64,000 bases of DNA from Alicyclobacillus kakegawensis NBRC 103104 (GTDB taxonomy: Bacteria; Bacillota; Bacilli; Alicyclobacillales; Alicyclobacillaceae). Under the pieces are notes generated by a model that saw nothing but the letters and a program-made list of their open reading frames with translations, ran no database searches and was not told the DNA's origin. Of the stretch, positions 9,104 through 16,922 are shown one piece after another. Each line of letters begins with the position of its first letter. The first letter of the stretch is position 1. The stretch lies in contig NZ_BCRP01000002.1 of assembly GCF_001552655.1 (NCBI RefSeq), forward strand, positions 1-64,000, written 5' to 3'. The position numbers were made by a program, and so were the translations under genes.

Positions 9104-9366
9104 CGCGCCATGCCATGCCGAAGGAGTATTACCGGTTGCTGTATGAGCTGCAAGCGGTCGATTTCGTCCTCGTGGAATTGGCCCTGTATCTGGATACCCA
9201 TCCGGACGACACTCAGGCGCTCCATGAGTTCCACCAATATCAACACCGCAAACAGGGGCTCACCCAGCAGTTCGAGCAGGCGTTCGGGCCGCTGCATGAA
9301 TTCGGCAACAGCCCTGTCGGCGCGCGCTGGACGTGGGCGGAGAGCCCATGGCCGTGGCAGGCGTAA
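9100..9366 (+). CDS. cotJB: spore coat protein CotJB
   Basis: About 88 residues, CotJB family: YYRLLYELQAVDFVLVELALYLDTHPDD followed by HEFHQYQHRK and a Trp/Pro-rich tail (ARWTWAESPWPWQA). The ATG at 9100 overlaps the cotJA stop codon and has GGAGGAG about 8 nt upstream inside cotJA, so the two are translationally coupled. The third gene, cotJC, begins 92 nt downstream but is split by the mobile element. Confidence 0.93.
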   Translation: MTRHAMPKEYYRLLYELQAVDFVLVELALYLDTHPDDTQALHEFHQYQHRKQGLTQQFEQAFGPLHEFGNSPVGARWTWAESPWPWQA

Positions 9367-9458
9367 CCGCTTTGGAGCCTGTGCAGCCGGCCGCGGCAGC
9401 ACCCGCCGGGCCTCGCGACGATTATTCGTGCTGATGCCGAAAAAGGGGTGATATTGTC

Positions 9459-9473
9459 GTGTGGGTGTACGAA
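9459..9473 (+). pseudogene. cotJC: cotJC, 5' fragment (first five codons)
   Basis: GTG TGG GTG TAC GAA codes for M-W-V-Y-E, the conserved N-terminus of CotJC. AAGGGGTGA lies 8 nt upstream, the right distance for a start, and the spacing after cotJB suits the operon. The next codon is TAG (9474-9476), which belongs to the inserted element. The remainder of the gene resumes at 33736. I treat it as a gene interrupted by a potentially excisable element, not as a decayed gene. Confidence 0.9.
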
Positions 9474-9492
9474 TAGAACCTCGGATCATGTA
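9459..9492 (+). other. attL, left attachment junction
   Basis: Chromosomal half TGTGGGTGTAC, core GA (9471-9472), then element half with ATAGAAC spacer and arm CTCGGATCATGTA (9480-9492). The arm is the exact reverse complement of the arm in attR. The cotJC frame is cut at the core. Confidence 0.88.
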
Positions 9493-9517
9493 ACCACAGG
9501 GCATACAAATACAAGCC

Positions 9518-11068
9518 CTAGATCCGCACGATCAATTCCAACTCAAATGGCCTATCGAGTGGCCATTCTTTTAGACGGTAGTACCGAACTTCGCGGAGGA
9601 CTGACTTCAGTAACTTATTTTTCGCTTCGATGTCCTCTGTTCGGTTGTACTCCTTGACGACATTGGCAATTGCGGGAATGAGCTTTTGGTGTTGGCGTTT
9701 TATCTGCTCCTGTCCGGCCAGTTCTGCTTCCACCTCGGATAATTCCCGCCTGGCTATGTCTAAACGTTCTCCAATGCGTCGACTACGCTCCAAAAACACT
9801 TCAATCGTGTATACGCCTCGCTCCAATAAATCGTGCAGATTCTCTCGCTGTTTCTCCAAATTAGAGATTTCCTCGTTCATACTCTTGATCTTTCGTTGCA
9901 ATAGTTGGGTGTCATCATGTTGTGTGGATGTATGGTCGCTCCTATGATCCTGTTTTGGAAGGGCGCGCGAAAGTGCGTCCAATTGCTCCAAGACTCTTGC
10001 TTCGACATCTTCATATCTGCCAATGCGTGTATTGCATCGATGTGTGGTGCAAACCAGCATGTTTTTGGATCTCCCATAGTGAGGACGCCGGGCCATCATT
10101 TTCCCGCATTGGCCACAACGAATGAGGCCAGCCAAAGCGTTTTTGAGACTATAGTCCTTCGTATTACGGGTGGACATCACATCCTGCATGGCATGGGCGC
10201 GATCCCACAATTCCTGATCGATTATGGCGGGGTGAGCATTCTCCACGATGATCCACTGTTCGCGGGGAAGTTTCACTTTGCGTTTTCCACCGGAAGGGGT
10301 TTTTACATACTTGTATTGCCCAAAAATGATGCGTCCCAGGTATGTTTCATTGTTGATGATGTCCCGGACCGTGACGCTTTCCCACTTTCCCCTGATCCCT
10401 GCTCCTGTAGGAGGTTCAATATGGTGATCATCCAACCAGTGCGCGATTCCGTATCGTCCCATTCCCTGTGCGCGAAGCTCGAATATCTTTTTCACAATCG
10501 GTGCCGTATCTGGATCGGGCACAAGGTGTAAATCTTCTCCTCGCGTATAGCCATACGGTATCCGACCGACGCACTTTCCTTCCTTTGCGGCCATCCTGCG
10601 CCCGCGGGCAAGTCGTCGGGCGATGATTTTGTACTCTCGTCGAGCTAGAAACTGCTCGAATTCGCTCCACTCCTCATCCAGTTCGTCTTGCAGGTCGTAA
10701 ACCGTTCGAGGCGTGATGATGAGCGTTTCCGAATACTTGAATGTGGCGGCAATAATCCCCTGATCAATCTGATCGCCACGTCCCAGACGATCCATGTCCA
10801 TGGTCAGGACGGCTTCGTATTTTCCTTCCTCTACCGCCTTCAGAAGCCGTTGCACCTCTGGACGGACCGCGATCGATTCGCCTGTAACAATTTCCTCGTA
10901 AACGTCCCTAATGGTGTAGCGATACTTCCGAGCCATCTCCAACAACGCTTTACGATGTTTAGCAAGCGTTTCTCCTTCCCCGCGCGCCTCCGATTCCAAA
11001 TCGGCACGGCTTTTGCGTAAGTACATGGCCACGCTTTTCAGCCCGATTGGATATCCTCCGTTTGGCAT
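9518..11068 (-). CDS. large serine recombinase (site-specific integrase/excisionase)
   Basis: 516-residue DNA recombinase that joins attP and attB and, with a directionality factor, excises the element. The N-terminal resolvase domain has the catalytic serine in YLRKSRAD (Ser20) and MDMDRLGRG. Then follow the recombinase domain (GRIPYGYTRGED...GRIIFGQYKYV), a zinc ribbon (CGQCGKMM and CTTHRC), and a long coiled coil (about 375-445) typical of large serine integrases. The ATG at 11068 has AAAGGTG 8 nt upstream. It is transcribed toward attL and ends about 45 bp from the core. A 14-bp palindrome and a CATATAAT element lie upstream. Confidence 0.95.
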   Translation of the reverse strand: MPNGGYPIGLKSVAMYLRKSRADLESEARGEGETLAKHRKALLEMARKYRYTIRDVYEEIVTGESIAVRPEVQRLLKAVEEGKYEAVLTMDMDRLGRGDQIDQGIIAATFKYSETLIITPRTVYDLQDELDEEWSEFEQFLARREYKIIARRLARGRRMAAKEGKCVGRIPYGYTRGEDLHLVPDPDTAPIVKKIFELRAQGMGRYGIAHWLDDHHIEPPTGAGIRGKWESVTVRDIINNETYLGRIIFGQYKYVKTPSGGKRKVKLPREQWIIVENAHPAIIDQELWDRAHAMQDVMSTRNTKDYSLKNALAGLIRCGQCGKMMARRPHYGRSKNMLVCTTHRCNTRIGRYEDVEARVLEQLDALSRALPKQDHRSDHTSTQHDDTQLLQRKIKSMNEEISNLEKQRENLHDLLERGVYTIEVFLERSRRIGERLDIARRELSEVEAELAGQEQIKRQHQKLIPAIANVVKEYNRTEDIEAKNKLLKSVLREVRYYRLKEWPLDRPFELELIVRI

Positions 11069-11084
11069 ATTGTCAACACCTTTG

Positions 11085-11098
11085 ATAGTTTAAACTAT
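11085..11098. promoter_or_regulatory. palindrome in the recombinase leader
   Basis: Perfect 14-bp palindrome ATAGTTTAAACTAT, 17 bp upstream of the recombinase start codon. The position suits an operator that silences the recombinase. No cognate repressor gene of the usual helix-turn-helix type is apparent in the element. Confidence 0.5.
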
Positions 11099-11168
11099 TG
11101 ATTCAGTGAGGCATTCCCCGCGTGACTTTACCCTGCACGATTTCCAATGCAGAATAAGCTCTGAATTG

Positions 11169-11176
11169 ATTATATG
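11169..11176 (-). promoter_or_regulatory. candidate sporulation-sigma -10 box before the recombinase
   Basis: On the minus strand CATATAAT, about 100 nt before the recombinase start, with AC 16 nt upstream. This loosely fits sigma-K (AC, then CATAnnnTA) or sigma-E. It fails the last position of the sigma-K consensus, so it is only a candidate. Confidence 0.3.
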
Positions 11177-11185
11177 TTGTTCTTT

Positions 11186-11786
11186 TTCGCAAGTGGTAGT
11201 ATAATTTAGCTAAGGCAATGGCACGCGCAACGTTGCCAATTTCGCAGAAAAAACGTATTTCTTAGGCAGAACTGACTATGTCTTGGACAAGTCTGGACAG
11301 TCCTGTTACCACTAGGGATTGTCGTTATGAGGGCAGTTGTATGTTGTGGATACAATATACAATATGGCCTACAACAACGAGGTCTAAGCGCGGGGCCAAT
11401 GTAGTCATGGAAGTGTGTCATGAAGGCAATTGTGGTTGATGTTGGAATATGTGTTTCTTGATGAATGCTGAGTCCAGATGGACGATGGATAAAGCGATTT
11501 GTTTTGAAAACAAATACCTTTCATGCTGAAATTCCAACATGTCGTCAATTTTTCCTGCGGGCGAAGGGTGCAAGGTTTGTACCCTTCGCCAAATAACGTC
11601 CTCATTTGTGTATCTCCTCTAAATTGTTGATTTGAAACTCCCTTTTTTCCTTATGTTCATGTACGTAATCTTTCTATCCCTGTAAAAAATCCTGAACAAG
11701 CTTTTTTGCATGCCTACAGCCAGGTCCCTGACGGGATGTGGCTTTTTTGTTCGTGTCTTTCATCCCAATAACTAGGAGGTATCTGC
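11186..11786. other. leader region between recombinase and helicase genes
   Basis: AT-rich, no confident gene. A plus-strand promoter-like pair TTGTTC...TATAAT is at about 11177-11205 (17-bp spacer). A perfect 10-bp inverted repeat GGCGAAGGGT/ACCCTTCGCC sits at 11560-11590. The minus strand 11605-11405 could encode 66 residues after a good GAGGAG site, but its composition is nondescript and I do not call it a gene. Confidence 0.5.
11718..11748 (+). terminator. terminator/attenuator before the helicase operon
   Basis: AGCCA-gg-TCCC, loop TGAC, GGGA-tg-TGGCT, then TTTTTT. It lies about 40 nt upstream of the small open frame and could attenuate the helicase transcript started near 11210. Confidence 0.6.
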
Positions 11787-11885
11787 ATGAGTGCAGGTAG
11801 GTATAGAGAGTTAAAGTTCGGGCTTACAGTTGCGTTCGTCAGTCGTACTGATTTCTATGAAGCATTCTTTGAGGGGGCGAGGTGA
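11787..11885 (+). CDS. small protein or leader peptide, 32 residues
   Basis: ATG at 11787 with AGGAGGT 8 nt upstream. Encodes 32 residues starting MSAGRYRELKFGL and ending YEAFFEGAR. Its TGA directly abuts the ATG of the helicase gene, so the two are probably translationally coupled. No homologue recognised; it may matter only as a coupling device. Confidence 0.55.
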   Translation: MSAGRYRELKFGLTVAFVSRTDFYEAFFEGAR

Positions 11886-13316
11886 ATGGGGGAACGAGTG
11901 ATCCGGAGGAGTACCAAGCCGAAATTTAAAACCGGAAAGCATCTGATTTACGGGTTAAACCATACCCAACAGGGACTTGCCGGATTGTTCTTGCGCTTGC
12001 ATGGTGAGGAAGTGAGGTATTGCCACGATACGCACACTTGGCTGGTGTGGGACGGTAATCGGTGGGTGCGAGATGAAACTGAGGTTGTGTGTCAACTCGC
12101 GATGGATACGGTCAAAACGTTGCACAACATTGCTGATCACTGGGAGGCCAAGAGTGGTATCGATCAGCTTACGCGGGATCAGGTGAAGAAGTGGGCGATT
12201 CGAGCCGAGACACGCCGTATGTTGGAAGAGGCCTTAAAGCTGTGCCGAGTCAATCCTCGTATTGCCATGAGAGAATATGATTTTGATCGTGATCCGTTCC
12301 AGTTAAACGTAATCAATGGGACATTGGATTTGCGTACGGGTCATCTCCGCGATCATCGTAAGAGGGATTACATCACGATGATGGCTCCTGTTGTGTATGA
12401 CGAGGGGGCAACTTGTCCGAACTGGTTGGAATTCCTCGCGAGGGTCATGGGGGGAGATGTTGAGCTCATCGAGTTTGTAAAGCGTGTCGTAGGTTACGCA
12501 TTGACCGGGGATAGTCGAGAAGAAAAGATGTTTCTTCTATATGGACCTCCACAAGCCGGGAAGACAACTTTCCTGGAGATCATTCGATCTCTCCTCGGAG
12601 ATTATGCGCGTCAGACAGATTTTTCGACGTTTGTGGCAACGGCTGTTGCGCCGAACGCACCTCGTGGAGACTTGGTACGGTTGGCCCGCGCACGCTACGT
12701 GTCGGCGAGTGAGGTGGAAGGTGGTCAACGGTTTGCGGAGGGATTGCTGAAAAGGCTAACTGGTCGAGATACGGTTACGGCGCGTGCTCTTTACAAAGAA
12801 TCCATAGAGTATCGACCTGGATATAAGCTGTTTTTCGGAGCCAACGATCTTCCAGATGTACGTGCGGACGAGGAAGCGATATGGCGTCGCATTTGCGTAA
12901 TTCCATTTTCTTGTCGTATTGATGACGAGGATCGGGACAATTTTTTACGTGACAAACTTGAGGCGGAGTTGCCGGGGATTTTGAAATGGGCGGTGGAAGG
13001 ATGTTTGGACTGGCAAAGGAATGGACTGGATATTCCAGGTGCCGTGTCCAACGCCACTCGTGTGTATCGAGAGGAATCGGATACCATCAAACAATTTTTG
13101 GAAGAATGTTGTATAACGGGGCCGGATAAGCAAGTGATGAGTAGCCTTCTTTATGGTGCATATGATGATTGGTGTGAGATTTACAATCTCAAACCGATTA
13201 GCCATAAGGCACTGATCCAGTATGTCAGTCGCCGTTTAGGATGTACGAAGGCTCGCGAAGGTGGTACGGGTCGGATGGTGATCACCGGGATCGCCTTACG
13301 TATACACGGTTCTTAA
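11886..13316 (+). CDS. P4-type SF3 helicase (phage/plasmid primase-like, D5 N-terminal family)
   Basis: Replication-initiator ATPase, 476 residues. An N-terminal D5_N-like region (HDTHTWLVWDGNRWVRDETE and DPFQLNVINGTLDLRTGHL) is followed by a superfamily 3 helicase core with Walker A GPPQAGKTT (G220-T228), ARARYVSASEVEGG (Walker B region), and LFFGANDLPDVRADEEAIWRR (sensor 1 and arginine finger region). There is no TOPRIM or AEP primase module, so it resembles only the helicase half of P4 alpha. A candidate iteron origin starts 16 bp after its stop codon. It implies that the excised circle can replicate. Confidence 0.88.
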   Translation: MGERVIRRSTKPKFKTGKHLIYGLNHTQQGLAGLFLRLHGEEVRYCHDTHTWLVWDGNRWVRDETEVVCQLAMDTVKTLHNIADHWEAKSGIDQLTRDQVKKWAIRAETRRMLEEALKLCRVNPRIAMREYDFDRDPFQLNVINGTLDLRTGHLRDHRKRDYITMMAPVVYDEGATCPNWLEFLARVMGGDVELIEFVKRVVGYALTGDSREEKMFLLYGPPQAGKTTFLEIIRSLLGDYARQTDFSTFVATAVAPNAPRGDLVRLARARYVSASEVEGGQRFAEGLLKRLTGRDTVTARALYKESIEYRPGYKLFFGANDLPDVRADEEAIWRRICVIPFSCRIDDEDRDNFLRDKLEAELPGILKWAVEGCLDWQRNGLDIPGAVSNATRVYREESDTIKQFLEECCITGPDKQVMSSLLYGAYDDWCEIYNLKPISHKALIQYVSRRLGCTKAREGGTGRMVITGIALRIHGS

Positions 13317-13331
13317 TATTGGAAAGTGATC

Positions 13332-13439
13332 TGTGAAGGGTGTGAACCATGTGAATGATTTTCTCCATGTTTCATGCAATCTGTTGAATATGTGGCTTAA
13401 GATTGCAATCTATTATTCACACCCTTCACAAGGTTCACC
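13332..13439. other. candidate replication origin with inverted iteron triplets
   Basis: Three contiguous 9-bp iterons on the plus strand (TGTGAAGGG, TGTGAACCA, TGTGAATGA; 13332-13358) face three on the minus strand (GGTGAACCT, TGTGAAGGG, TGTGAATAA; 13439-13413). All six share GTGAA. The 54 bp between them are AT-richer. They lie immediately downstream of the P4-type helicase gene. From memory the P4 alpha iteron is GGTGAACAG-like, which is strikingly similar. Confidence 0.72.
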
Positions 13440-13949
13440 GGTAGGCTGAAAAACCAGTTTGGAACAGGGGGTAAGTGGGAAAAGGGGATCGAAACGGAAA
13501 GGCCACCTGTAGAGGGATGAGTCACGGATCGTCAGTTCCCAGGCCCGCGAATGACTCACGAATTACGATTTTCATGCAGGGTGCCTCGGTGGGCTAAATC
13601 CTCTCGATCCTTTTTCAATTAAGTGAAACCCGCATTTTCGCTCACAAGTACTCAACTTCCACAAACCTGTCAATTCGGTTTTTCCTCCTTCCTTCGATGG
13701 TGAGGAAAAATAAGTGCAAAAAATCGAGTTTCTGTTGTGTGGAAACGTCAGAATGTTGCGAAGACAATGGAAATGAGGAGAGTTTATTCACCTGAGATTG
13801 CATGACAATTGCGCCTATTGCGTCTACGCGATGAGCCGATTGCATGTAGTTCGCCACACAAAATTACCGTTGCCATCATAGGCGATGGGGTTTGGCGTTC
13901 ACGCACGCGCAAAAATGCGCGTAGCACACATGGGAGGGAGGATCGAGAA
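13440..13949. other. intergenic, no confident gene
   Basis: About 500 bp between the iterons and the DUF5348 gene. A minus-strand frame (13857-13642, 71 residues) lacks a ribosome site and I do not support it. No clear promoter or terminator seen. Confidence 0.4.
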
Positions 13950-14177
13950 GTGAAACGTGGAGTTTTGCGTTTTAATTCTGAATCGGAAAGATGGCAATTT
14001 GTTTCCGACTCAGGAGAAGTTCAATACGACATGCATTGTGGAGATGGAGTCGACATAATGGTCGGTTCACAGTATGTGCATGGTCGCGTGGAAATGGCGA
14101 GCGACTGGTACGTCATTTTTCCGAACGCCCGTTTTTGCCTTATGCGCCAAAGTTTCTACGTTGCAAGAATGGCGTAG
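13950..14177 (+). CDS. DUF5348-like small protein
   Basis: 75 residues, start GTG at 13950 with GGGAGGGAGGAT 7 nt upstream. Ends with the pattern YDMHCGDGVDIMV...YVHGRVEMASDWYVIF, matching DUF5348 (xLHCG, a central W/Y, R-x-E-M and WYL blocks), a domain common on mobile elements of Bacillota with no known function. The longer open frame upstream of the GTG has no ribosome site. Lies between the origin and the radC-like gene. Confidence 0.65.
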   Translation: MKRGVLRFNSESERWQFVSDSGEVQYDMHCGDGVDIMVGSQYVHGRVEMASDWYVIFPNARFCLMRQSFYVARMA

Positions 14178-14270
14178 GAGCTTTTAACGTTTAGTATGAA
14201 CCAAAAATCGACAGACCGTGTTGGAGGTCTTGATTGGGCGGTTTTGGCCGTTCCCGATCCCTCTTTCTCT

Positions 14271-14320
14271 CCGACCGGTCGGCCTACCCTCGGCAGATTC
14301 GGGGAGGGGGGCGACCGGTC
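14271..14320. promoter_or_regulatory. twin ACCGGT operator-like sites before the radC-like gene
   Basis: A perfect 12-bp palindrome CCGACCGGTCGG (14271-14282) and a second CGACCGGTC (14312-14320), 40 bp apart, about four helical turns. They immediately precede the GGGAGGG ribosome site of the next gene. Confidence 0.4.
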
Positions 14321-14338
14321 TTGGGAGGGTTAAAGTGA

Positions 14339-14779
14339 ATGGGTTACAGGATCCCTTGTGTGCGGGTTACGCTGGTGCGTGAAGGTTCAATACCGTCGGA
14401 CACGAAACAGGTCCGATGTGCTGAAGATGCATACCAAATCCTAAGTTCTTATCTGGATGGAGTAGATCGTGAACACGTCGTGGTCATGTTCCTGAACACC
14501 AAGCACTACGTGTTGGGAATCAACACGGTGAGTGTTGGGAGTCTCGATGCCTCGGTCGTTCATCCAAGGGAGGTACTCAAGCCTGCGATTCTCGCCAACG
14601 CTAGCGCGATTTTGATTGCGCATAACCATCCATCGGGCGACCCGGAACCGAGTCCAGAGGACATTTCAGTCACGAAAATACTGTGTGAAGCATGTAAAAT
14701 TATCGGGATTGACCTTCTCGATCATCTGGTGCTTGGTGAGGGACGGTTTATCAGCATTCGAGCACAGGGATATTTGTGA
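14339..14779 (+). CDS. RadC-like JAB/MPN-domain protein
   Basis: 146 residues, JAB-family metalloprotease-like fold, no helix-hairpin-helix domain. The JAMM metal motif is visible: HNHPSGDPEPSPED from His95. Such RadC-like proteins are common on phages, plasmids and genomic islands; their biochemical role is unsettled and the link to DNA repair is weak. The ATG at 14339 follows a GGGAGGG site by about 10 nt. A strong terminator follows. Confidence 0.85.
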   Translation: MGYRIPCVRVTLVREGSIPSDTKQVRCAEDAYQILSSYLDGVDREHVVVMFLNTKHYVLGINTVSVGSLDASVVHPREVLKPAILANASAILIAHNHPSGDPEPSPEDISVTKILCEACKIIGIDLLDHLVLGEGRFISIRAQGYL

Positions 14780-14787
14780 TGAACTAC

Positions 14788-14814
14788 GGAGCCACGACCG
14801 GTGGCTCCATTTTT
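14788..14814 (+). terminator. intrinsic terminator after the radC-like gene
   Basis: GGAGCCAC, loop GACCG, GTGGCTCC, then ATTTTT. Confidence 0.85.
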
Positions 14815-15660
14815 GTTTGAAGGAGATCAAATAGAAGTGAGCAAGCGGTGTTTTCGTTTTTTCTTTGGATTTACTTTCATGTTAGGAGAAATTGAATTTC
14901 TATCTTGTGGTTGACAAATAACACCGACTTTACAATGAGGTCATAGACTACTATCTCTATTCGCGCGATCCGGTGCAAGGTGTCGGTATCGTCCGAACCG
15001 GCGTAAGGATTGCCGGTACATCAAAGTCCGGGTGGTAGCGCACCTATTTCGGCTCAGCTATAGCCCGGCGGTGTACGCCCAAGTTGAGAAGGCGGGCAAA
15101 TTTCGCTCAGACACTTTGTCAGCATTCTCTTGGCCAATGGGGAATGAAGAAGTGTCCGGAGTGGCGCACCATCAGCATCTTCTGTCGCGCGTGTGGCGTA
15201 GCGATGGGAATGTGGTGCTCGTGCCGTGCGGTTTTTCAAGCATGGCAACACAAATTTCAAGGAGGTGATGACGAGAAGGAAGGAGGTCAATGTAAGCGAC
15301 AGGATGGTCGCCTGACAATGCGCCGAGGCGGAAGCCGAGGATGCGACGCCCACCGCTTGCCAGTGGCAAGCACCCGTCAGGGTCTGTGGGCGGCCACGGT
15401 TTTTACGACGACATTTTGTGAAAATGGCGTCGTAAAAACACCCGCGGAGCGGGAATGTGGCACAGATGCTAACCACTTGTACATATGGACGGCAAAGGCA
15501 CGGGCCGAGCCACTGTCTCTGCACGAAGGGGCAGAGACAGTGGCGGACGCAGATCTGAAAGTGCCGTGAAATAGAGCGATCTTGCACGGGATCGAAGAGA
15601 AAAAGGGCGGAAACGAGCCAGTGTGCCAACGGGCGAAGTCTGTCCAGGGAGGGGGGCACA
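14815..15660. other. non-coding region rich in perfect hairpins
   Basis: No confident gene. Three strong inverted repeats crowd 15355-15544: GCTTGCCA/TGGCAAGC (15355-15371); a long stem GTTTTTACGACG-CATTTT pairing with AAAATG-CGTCGTAAAAAC (15399-15439); and a perfect 14-bp stem GCCACTGTCTCTGC/GCAGAGACAGTGGC (15509-15544). A good AAGGAGGTG site at 15260 leads only to a 15-codon frame. A Cys-rich stretch (CRACG and CSC, about 15190-15235) may be the remnant of a small zinc protein. Confidence 0.5.
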
Positions 15661-16515
15661 ATGATGCGTAGCACCGAAAAGACGCTTCTTGACCAGGTGA
15701 ATGCGGTATTTCGCCACACCAGACAAGGGAGCATTCTCACGCGTGAGCGCTACCGGGAAACCGGGGGGCGAATCGCGAAATTTCTCGGTGAGCGATTTCA
15801 GTTGAAAAATTTACGGAATCTGCAGGACAAACATTTGGAGGCGTATGTTCGTTACATGCAGGAGAACAGGCGAAGTCCCGCGCATATCAAGACGGAGTTG
15901 TCTGCCATCCGATGGATTGGGGACCAAATCGGATTGAAGCGTCCGCTCGAAGATCCGCGTACGTTCAACACCAGAATGGAGATCGGGCGTCGAAGTCTTC
16001 GAGGCCATGATCGGACTTGGAAGGCAGAAGATTTACGGATTATTGACCGTGCACCCGAGAGAGTCCAAAGTGTTTTGATTCTGGCCCGAGATCTAGGCCT
16101 TCGCATTCATGAGGTGCATCGGATCGACGTGGCGCATGCAAGAGATGCTCTGCGAACGAATCAGATTGAGATAAAGGGCAAAGGCGGTTTGATCCGTAAC
16201 GTTCCTCTGAGGGGAAGTGCGCGAGACGTGCTGGAGACCGCCATCAAGACGGTTAAACCCGGCCAAAAGTTGTTCGTGCCACATGGGATGAAAACCCATG
16301 AGGCGATTCGGGAGGTGCAGGACTTTATACGGGATAATCGTCCACTGGGGAGTACGGTGACGGCTCATGGACTTCGCCATGGATATGCCAGGGATCGTTA
16401 TTTGGAGTTTCGCAGGGCAGGGATGAGTGAACGTGAGGCGAAGGAACGGGTAAGTGAGCTACTCGGCCATCATCGGGGTGAAGTAACCGACATCTATCTG
16501 GGATCGCTCCGATAA
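15661..16515 (+). CDS. tyrosine recombinase/integrase 1
   Basis: 284-residue phage-integrase-type recombinase. An N-terminal SAM-like core-binding domain (about 1-110) precedes the catalytic domain with the first Arg in LARDLGLRIHEVHRI, HGLRHGYARDRY (H-x-x-R), and the Tyr in HHRGEVTDIYLG. It resembles the integrase_1 group found on integrative elements and plasmids. The ribosome site GGGAGGGGGG precedes the double ATG. Not closely similar to the two other tyrosine recombinases in the element. Target unknown; the hairpins just upstream are possible sites. Confidence 0.8.
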   Translation: MMRSTEKTLLDQVNAVFRHTRQGSILTRERYRETGGRIAKFLGERFQLKNLRNLQDKHLEAYVRYMQENRRSPAHIKTELSAIRWIGDQIGLKRPLEDPRTFNTRMEIGRRSLRGHDRTWKAEDLRIIDRAPERVQSVLILARDLGLRIHEVHRIDVAHARDALRTNQIEIKGKGGLIRNVPLRGSARDVLETAIKTVKPGQKLFVPHGMKTHEAIREVQDFIRDNRPLGSTVTAHGLRHGYARDRYLEFRRAGMSEREAKERVSELLGHHRGEVTDIYLGSLR

Positions 16516-16922
16516 TGCAGAATCATCGTTTGAGGTTGTCTCCAAGTTACATAAACCCACCGCATCGCGGAATGACATAGAATGAGTTATGCGCAATATT
16601 GTGCGAAACATCAGACGAGAACCGGAATGCAAAAAACCTCGTACCGGCTCATTTGCTTCGGTTTTATCGTATCTGACAAATCAGCGCTAATCATGTTTTT
16701 GAGCGAAGACTTAACCCAAAAAGACTTTCATCATCCAAACTTATGGTATAATCAATCCAGTTGAATACCGTGCTGAAAATGGACATGCCATTTTCCTGAT
16801 TACAGGGAAATGGTATGTCCATTTTTCGTTTTTCGTGGGTCGATCATGGCCGTCCGGTTGTGCCGGGGGGTTTTTGCTGACTATGCAATATACCCGCCGT
16901 ATGAATGAGGGAGGTATTGCAA
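16516..16922. other. intergenic containing repeat unit copy 1
   Basis: No gene. Holds the promoter-hairpin unit listed separately, a second weaker GC stem with a T run (about 16849-16877), and a TTATGCGCAAT box (16587-16597) similar to the boxes near the third tyrosine recombinase. Confidence 0.5.
16747..16826 (+). repeat. promoter-hairpin repeat unit, copy 1
   Basis: TATAAT at 16747-16752, about 23 nt, then a long hairpin AAATGGACATGCCATTTTCC / GGGAAATGGTATGTCCATTT (16776-16826) ending in T's. A copy at 32929-33007 matches across -10 box, spacer and hairpin. Changes in the 3' arm keep pairing with the unchanged 5' arm through G-U pairs. Likely a short terminated transcript. Confidence 0.7.

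Noticed and set aside
11405-11605. 66-residue minus-strand frame
   Set aside because: It has a good GAGGAG site, but composition and codon use look random, and a hairpin lies within it. Left uncalled.
13642-13857. 71-residue minus-strand frame
   Set aside because: GTG start without a ribosome site and no recognisable family.
15084-15569. 161-residue plus-strand frame with a Cys-rich segment
   Set aside because: It crosses the strong hairpins, has no ribosome site, and only a short stretch looks protein-like.
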